DNA of 64,000 nucleotides from Luidia sarsii. Its lineage: Eukaryota; Echinodermata; Asteroidea; Paxillosida; Luidiidae. Below the pieces are notes generated by a model, which saw only the letters and a program-made list of their open reading frames with translations, searched no databases and was not told the origin of the DNA. Numbering within the stretch: position 1 is the stretch's first letter; each line of letters opens with the position of its first letter. Both the position numbers and the translations under genes were made by a program. The stretch is from positions 11,579,080 through 11,643,079 of the forward strand of contig OX465120.1 of the NCBI GenBank assembly GCA_949987565.1, given 5' to 3'. Shown one piece after another: positions 58,011 through 64,000 of the stretch.

Positions 58011-59235
58011 GCAAAGCTGATTATGTATTGAGGGGAACAGTTTTGGGGACATCCTTTTCATACAGCTAGACCAGCGTTTACATCTTCAGAAAATTATGAA
58101 GTTGTTTTCTATGCAGGCTGTCCAGACAGACTCAGGCCTTGTGTTCCCATTTCAAGCAGGGCCCCTTGAGGTACAAGTCAGGGTAGGTCAGCTCCAGTCA
58201 CTTGACTGCAAGATGTCAGCTCCACAAAGGCTTTCTCAGAGCTAATTAATTGCAGTGAGATGCTCATAAATTTGCAAACCTTTGTAAGGTTACACTTTCT
58301 AGAACAATCTTTCACTCATCACTGACATGCATACTCCCCTGGGACAGTATTAGTTACTATCACTGACAGTGTTGCCATTATATAAGTGCACATCCAAGTA
58401 CAGAGAAACTTGTAGCAGTATGAATAGTTTATAATGAAATAAACCTCATCCACTTTCTCAGTTGATGATTTGGGTTACACCATCAATATAAAGGTTTCCC
58501 TGTGATTAACCAATGGATTTATTTGGTCTTTAGTTGGCACTGCCATTCATGTTAGTGTGTAGGGCCTGGCATTTTTATCCTGGAGAAATCTTGCCCAAAG
58601 GCAACTGGTCTGATTTGATTTTTCATGTTTCTTCCTTTGAGATTCAAGGTTGGGCACTACTTTTCAGAAAATCATATACTTAATTAGAAATTCAGCCAAC
58701 ACAAGACTAATGTGAAGTAAACAAGACATGGCCTACTTCCTTTTTCCTTCCTTTTACCCATATCCGCAGAGTTACAGGATTTCCTGTAGGACGCAGAAAA
58801 GCTACAAACTGCGAACTACATGAAATTCCGTGGTCTATTCTTAGGTTTGTGAACATGATGGTGTTATGCCATTCACTGTTCTGTTGATATGGTTTATGAT
58901 ATTTTAGATTTTCTTGTATCTTAATAAAGTAAATTTCATACTCTTTCCACTGGTATATAGTTTGCTTGGGTTTTATTTTTTGGAAAAGCTGTCATTGACA
59001 ATTTTCTCTTGAAATGCACGTTGTTGCTTTTTGTTAGTGTGATAGGGGCTTAGTCACGAACACTGTTTATGTGCTGTGACCAGTCTGGCGGATATGGGTT
59101 CATTTCAAATTCATCCAATTGCACCACAAGCTCATTGTTTTCTCCATGTGGGGAGGATACATCTTTTTAACTTTAAATGTTGGTTGGATTCATTTGGGCC
59201 ATTACAAATAAGAAATTGCCCAAGCAGAGGCGCTA
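58011..59235. other. Intergenic DNA
   Basis: No gene recognised. The flank at 58060-58110 (AGACCAGCG... CTTCAGAAAATTATGAAG) repeats the sequence at 56822-56865 on the other side of the minisatellite, so a larger unit brackets the array. Confidence 0.45.
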
Positions 59236-59375
59236 CAGTGCTAGTGCTGCTCAGTGCTTTTCCCCACTGCCTGTCAGAATGAAACACGGTCAGCTCAGGC
59301 AGGATTTGAACCTGTGCCTCCTGCTTTCTATGGAGGAGCAGTCTTACCCACTTGACCACTGAGCTGCTCAAGGTT
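59236..59375 (-). mobile_element. tRNA-like SINE, minus strand
   Basis: On the minus strand CAGCTCAGTGGTCAAGTGGG (A-box region) and CACAGGTTCAAATCCTGCC (B box) lie at tRNA spacing, followed by CTGAGCTG. A variable loop is suggested, as in leucine- or serine-type tRNAs, but the acceptor strands do not close. Confidence 0.6.
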
Positions 59376-60500
59376 ATGCAGGCAATCGGGACAAGCACCG
59401 CACCAGAATGCTTGTGGCCAATCCGGGTGCTGCTACTGTTTCATTTTTATTTCTTAAAATGAAGTTTATGTACAAGGAAAACAAGCATGTGCATGCATGA
59501 ATTTTGCATGCATGCTGAATCAGTATTGTTATAAAACTAAATGTGTCTATCTTTTTGTGGTTAAAATCCTTGATTTAGCAAATAAAATGGTCGCTGGGCC
59601 TCTTTTGTGGTTACTGTGACATCACGCCAGATTAAGGGGAACTTTTTGTTTGGGGGGTGACTAATTGACCATGGATTGTTTTGTTTAGATTTGGGGGCAA
59701 AATTAGGCACGGACATACAAAACCAAACATAATTCTTCTTTTGATTATGTAGTCAATATTAATATAAAAAAAGTTGTAGCTCTTTTTAAAATCCTTTTTC
59801 TGTATACATTTAAAATACACAAGATTCCAGACGTGGTATCTTTTGAAAGTTTTTGTAAGAAGACTTCTGGGCTGATAAAAGCCTGTCTTAATTTTCCACA
59901 ATTATTGAACATGCACAAAAATTAATCGGATGCATCACCCCCCCAAAAAAAATAAAAAAAAAATAAAATAAAAAATAAAATAAAATATTGCCATTCTGAA
60001 GCTTACATCAAGCCAACAATTCTATGGTAAATGCCACCACACAAAATATTGTGAACAAGCCCAAAAGACTGAAATTAATTATTGACACTTGCCTTGACTA
60101 CTCCTCACCAAATAGGCGCATTAAGGCCAACCTACCACCAAGTGGGGCTGGTCCGCACTTCCTATTCAGATCAAGTACTCTCAAGTGTCATGTTCACGAT
60201 ACTCAATCAATGTTACATTCACCAGTTACAATATGGTCTCCAGTTAGCAGTGTGACACATTTTCCAATGGTTACACTCATTGCCACAGGGATGCAACATG
60301 CCCATCACCTCTTTATAAATGACACAGCCCTCAGGATTTTAACAAGAGAGTTGCTTGACTGCTTCAGAATGGCGAGCAAATACAAAAGATAGGAATAGCT
60401 GAAAACATTTAAACCAAGAACTGGAATTTGGCCCATCATTAAGTCAAAGGAATACCACAGTGAAGAAGAGTTTATTTAGATAAGATTTGAAGGTTTGCAT
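59376..60500. other. Intergenic DNA
   Basis: An A-rich tract (AAATAAAATAAAAAATAAAA type) lies at 59945-59987. A 122-residue plus-strand frame (60024-60392) matches no family and is probably fortuitous. Confidence 0.4.
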
Positions 60501-60520
60501 GGTGGAAATACTTTGCGGAA

Positions 60521-60640
60521 GGTTTGCAGTGACACCACACATCTCTTTTGAGATGGAGTGTGGCTCTGAAAAGAGTTACTGGCTTGTTTCAGAGTCCAAC
60601 TGTCTCAAAAAAGATGTGTTACGTAGTGTCACTGCAAACC
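60521..60640. mobile_element. Inverted-repeat element with a histone-stem-loop-like centre
   Basis: Arms GGTTTGCAGTGACACCACAC (60521) and its inverted counterpart ending GTGTCACTGCAAACC (60640) enclose about 60 bp. On the minus strand the centre reads CTCTTTTCAGAGCCAC (60575-60560), matching 16 bases of the metazoan histone mRNA 3' stem-loop. The 5' stem strand is AACTCT rather than GGCTCT, so two base pairs are lost. Confidence 0.55.
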
Positions 60641-60769
60641 CTCCACTTAAAGAGCTTGTTTTAATCACAATTTCTAGAAGTATTCTCTGTTCTAGATGGC
60701 CGGCCATCTTGAACAGAGAAATACATACAAGGCTGATTAATTTGACTGCACAGTACTTTGGCTGATCGG

Positions 60770-62029
60770 CAGCTGTGCATAAAAAGCAAGTCCTGACATA
60801 CTGAAATCAGATGAAGAAGGCAATGCATGTCTGCACAGACCTGAACATCTCATCCTGAAAACAAGGCAAAAACCTCTCCACAGAAAAAAAACACCAGGGC
60901 TAGGTTATTCTAGGTCTGGAAGGAGAAAAAAGAAAACTTGCCACCCCAAAGAAGCCATACACAGAGCAAGGCGAATTTGTGGAAAGAAGAAAACGGAAAT
61001 GAATAAGACAGACAGGAATGAGTTAGACATTGAAGACTTTTTTTGGCCAATACCTTGAATGTATGAAGGAAAAGAATGTAGAAGTATTTGACTGAAATCC
61101 GTTGCCCTTAGTGTGATTGGACACCCATTTTCATTGACATAAGGTGAACGGTCCCCATGTTGCTTTGTATATTGGTTTCAAACATCCTGCTATCGTGCGT
61201 AAAAGTCTGTGATTTTTAAAAGAAAGTTATCACAGACAAATGTAGCACAGTGGAGGACAGAGTTATCAAGAGCTGTGTTACACTGGGCCAGGAAGAAGAG
61301 AGAAAGAACAAAAAGAGAGCTTTCTTGCCCCAAGGAAGCTGGGGAAAATAGCAAGGGTTATAAAATACGCTTATGAAATACACTCAACAGGAACTAAAAT
61401 AGTATGAACACCATTTTCAAAGTACCGGTAAAGTGTAGAGGAAATTTATTTAAGTGCACAAAATAATGGAAGGGTTGGACCTAAATGGTCTGACTGTATG
61501 AAGAAGATATGGTAAGAAAGTGGCCATGAAATTCAGCCCTTTCAGTGATATATCAGCAGCTTTGCTAAAGGAGTCAGATCTGACTTTAAAAAAACCCAGG
61601 AAAGTGATGATGTCAGGGTTCCATGTGAGATGAAGACAGATGGCCCTCAAAACCCTTCACAGATCCCTCCATCATGAAGACACACTTTAAAAACAAGAGC
61701 CAAACCATCAGCTGACAGGCAAGTAGATCTCACAGAAATCACCATTCCTCACCACCAACGTGGATCAGTGAAAAGCCCAACTACCCTGATTTCATGCAAC
61801 ATAACACCATTATGATGCATCACATGGCTATGATGGCTTCATGAAATCATGGAGGGACATGCCTGCAAGGCTGGTGAGATCTACCAAACACACCACAGGT
61901 CCATCAAGACACAAAACACCTCCACAAGTGATTCCCTGGTCAAGGTAAGTCTTCCAGAGCCAGTCCTTTGGTCACCCATAGCCAAGGACCATCCACCCTG
62001 CACACCACCCTCAATCACCCCCAATCAGC
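60770..62029. other. Intergenic DNA
   Basis: No convincing gene. A good donor-like GTCAAG-GTAAGT at about 61943 (plus strand) ends a short frame from 61849, but no acceptor or family match supports an exon. Confidence 0.4.
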
Positions 62030-62230
62030 CCACCCATGGGTACACTCTGTACCCATGGCACCGTCCTGGCTGCTGGCCTTCGCACAGCGCACGTACCGGT
62101 AACACACTTGAGTGAGCATCCCAACACCACCCTCTCCAACAGTACCACAGTCCCCCTGCCTACATGCTCCAGTGCACCAGGCCCCTTCCCAAGATGAGAG
62201 AGTCACCTCCTCCAGAATCCTCCCCACGGC
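62030..62230 (-). repeat. Dispersed repeat, minus copy
   Basis: Inverted counterpart of 54060-54250. It contains a palindrome with 11-bp arms, CCATGGGTACA / TGTACCCATGG (62034-62058). Confidence 0.6.
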
Positions 62231-62375
62231 ACCACTACAACCCCACTCCAAGTCAAAATCCATCATTTTCTCCCTAAGACTGAGATTGCACTGTACGGAT
62301 AATTTCAACAAACCTGGTCTATGCAAACTGGAAAAAAAATAAGATGAAAATGCCAAAACGTTGCAAATAAAAGCA

Positions 62376-62587
62376 GAATGTACTTCAATGAGGTTTTGCC
62401 CTTGCTCGACGTGATAAACACTGAGTGCTCAGTGCTTTGCCTGGTGCCTGATAAAAAATATTTCAGGCAGCTTGGGCGGGATTCGAACCCGCGACTCCCG
62501 AATTCTAGTACGGACGTCTTAAGCAAAGCACTGAGCATTCAGTGTTTATCACGTCGAGCAAGGGCAAAACCTCATTGAATAACATTC
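62376..62587. mobile_element. Fold-back element with tRNA-like core
   Basis: Arms of about 75 bp (GAATGTACTTCAATGAGG, GCTCGACGTGATAAACACTG and their inverted partners ending at 62587). The centre contains GGGCGGGATTCGAACCCGCG, whose reverse complement carries a perfect RNA polymerase III B box (GGTTCGAATCC). The CAGTGTTTATCACG arms make a long hairpin around it. Confidence 0.75.
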
Positions 62588-62648
62588 TCCTCGACGCAAA
62601 CATCATGACATGTCAATAAAAAAGCAGAATGAAAAATAAGAGGTTCAC

Positions 62649-63329
62649 TTATCTCTGTAACAGCTTGTTCCTGCATGTTCTGCATGAGGTGTTGCTGCAT
62701 CAAACCTGAAAAACATAAATTAAACAAATTAAACAATTGCTGGGAGCATAACATTTTATCAAGCTTTTGGGGTATGCATCTGAGAAAGCATACTTGACAT
62801 TAGATGATTTCAATCAAAAAAATAAAGTTGATTGAAAGTTGAAATGAATGAAAAATGAAAAAGGCAAGCTCGTCTTCCATCTTTCTCTGATCTTGAACCA
62901 CTGTCAGAAAGTGTCTGATCTGCTCAACGATATGCTTCTTTCACAATAAGAGCAGGATTCCTGAGATGAATTTGTTTGTAAACTAAGATATTGTCCAATC
63001 TGTAGTTGTTTGGAAAGGCCAGCCCTGCACTTGTATCACCGTCCTGCATCACAAGACTTCACTCACCATTAGATGGAAGATGAATATATGCCTCGACAAT
63101 GTAGTGCTCTACATTATACATGTTATATCAATAGAACACAATTGTACTTACATGCTGTCGACCGATGGTGAAGGTTTCTCAGTCTTGCAGATCCTGAGGA
63201 TGTCTTCCATGTGGTGTGCTAGGCGTTAGACATGACGTATCTGAGTGCTTGGATTTGCCTGCCAGTCTTGGTAGTTTGGCCTGCCATCTCCTCCTGTGAC
63301 AACTTCCCTCAGGATCATCTGGTTGACAT
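62649..63329 (-). CDS. Two candidate exons of an unidentified gene, partial
   Basis: Candidate exon 1 is 63329-63237, after a strong acceptor (TTTCTCTCTAG), coding VNQMILREVVTGGDGRPNYQ then DWQANPSTQI. A GTCATG donor in phase 1 would join it to exon 2 (62705-62649, acceptor GTTTTTCAG), giving R then LMQQHLMQNMQEQAVTEI. Without splicing, exon 1 ends RHV-stop and would be terminal. Exon 2 would end at ATAA-GTGAACC, a weak donor. The same intron start (GTGAACCTCTTATTTTT) recurs on the minus strand at 63987, at the window edge, hinting at an exon duplication. No family recognised. Confidence 0.35.
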
Positions 63330-63574
63330 CTAGAGAGAAATTCAAAGAAAGAGAGCACACCACCTACTGTGTTAAGATGTGAATGGAATTTCCATTGCAC
63401 ATGTAGATGCAACAGAACTGTGTGGGTTTGTATTTCAAAATGTACCCCCAAAATCAATTAAACTACAAAGTACTTCCAAGATGACACAAATATTGCCATC
63501 TGCTTACTGACCAATAAACCAAGATTAATCATCTCAAACATTCAGAGGGCCTAGTGGTTGTGCGTACCAGGGCT

Positions 63575-63660
63575 CACTACCTGAGCTATCTGAGCTTTCC
63601 AGCCCTTAGATGGTGGCTTTACCAGGGTGGGGGTGCCAGTCACAAGCATTTAATAACATA
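63575..63660 (-). mobile_element. tRNA-derived SINE, minus strand
   Basis: CTACCTGAGCTATCTGAGC, CAGCCCTTAGATGG and GTGCCAGTCACAAGCATTT resemble the inverted copy at 33618 (CCATCTGAGCTATC... GTCAGAAGCATTTTACC). Confidence 0.55.
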
Positions 63661-63861
63661 CTTGATGAAATGCAGTGACACCTTTAGTGGCCACTTTTCT
63701 GTCACAATTTAACCCTGCCCCTTGCCGAACCTCCCAAATGCTTCCATTTTCAAATATTTGGGATAGTAGTTTCTCCCTAAGACTGAGATTGCACTACATG
63801 GAACATCCCAACCAAACCTGGCATATGCATTTTTTCAATGATTTAATGATAACAAAATTAA

Positions 63862-63995
63862 GAGTAATATGCAAACTGCTTACTGACTAAAATGACCAGA
63901 AGGAAAATATGAAAAAATAGGAGGGTCTGACATTTTGATCCTAGCAGGACCTTTTTCAAAGGCAGAATGAAAAAAATAAGAGGTTCACTTATCCA
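63862..63995. mobile_element. MITE fragment, GGGCCTGACGTTTCGATCC family
   Basis: GCAAACTGCTTACTGACTAA, GGTCTGACATTTTGATCC and AGCAGGACCTTTTTCAAAGG match the family seen at 32779. Only one arm is inside the window. Confidence 0.75.
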
Positions 63996-64000
63996 TGTAA

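Overview
This is eukaryotic, metazoan DNA. It has GT-AG introns, very long satellites, MITEs, tRNA-derived SINEs and a Penelope-like retroelement. The fold-back family carrying GGGCCTGACGTTTCGATCC and the intron-rich gene structure suggest a marine deuterostome invertebrate, most likely an echinoderm. That placement is inferred from memory of repeat families, not proven here. No bacterial or viral genes are visible, and most long open frames are by-products of tandem repeats.

Layout: 1-11231 is a 27-bp satellite of about 416 copies, with higher-order structure (163-bp and 108-bp units) and a roughly 1.2-kb block repeated exactly 6138 bp away. 11232-15134 is AT-rich intergenic DNA with a terminal-inverted-repeat MITE. 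15135-18994 (minus) holds the one complete gene I can build: a six-exon, 275-residue DRAM/FRAG1-family membrane protein. All its introns are canonical and four of them carry repeats.

19231-32560 is a duplicated composite. Each copy has a 31-bp satellite, an 84-bp minisatellite, a dead prohibitin-2 (PHB2) exon and a 46/47-bp satellite. The second copy is split by a 1034-bp insertion flanked by TA. A third, unexpanded version of the same PHB2 intron lies at 33110-33370, between other PHB2-derived pseudo-exons (33007, 34293, 34849). The whole stretch looks like serial duplication and decay of a PHB2 locus whose introns grew into satellites.

35633-38949 is an apparently flawless heptamer array (CCCTCTA, about 474 copies). 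It is followed by a short GC-rich tract with repeated palindromes, tRNA-like SINEs and small fold-back elements (to 43110). 43485-53905 is GGCAGA-type simple repeat wrapped around five head-to-tail units of about 1.65 kb. Each unit carries a 5'-truncated, minus-strand GIY-YIG endonuclease domain of a Penelope-like element, followed by a conserved hammerhead-ribozyme-like motif. A sixth, diverged copy of the motif lies on the plus strand at 35113-35221.

53906-64000 is mostly non-coding: a 107-bp minisatellite with ten copies in exact register, SINEs, a fold-back element with a tRNA-like core, and two possible minus-strand exons of an unidentified gene running off the right edge.
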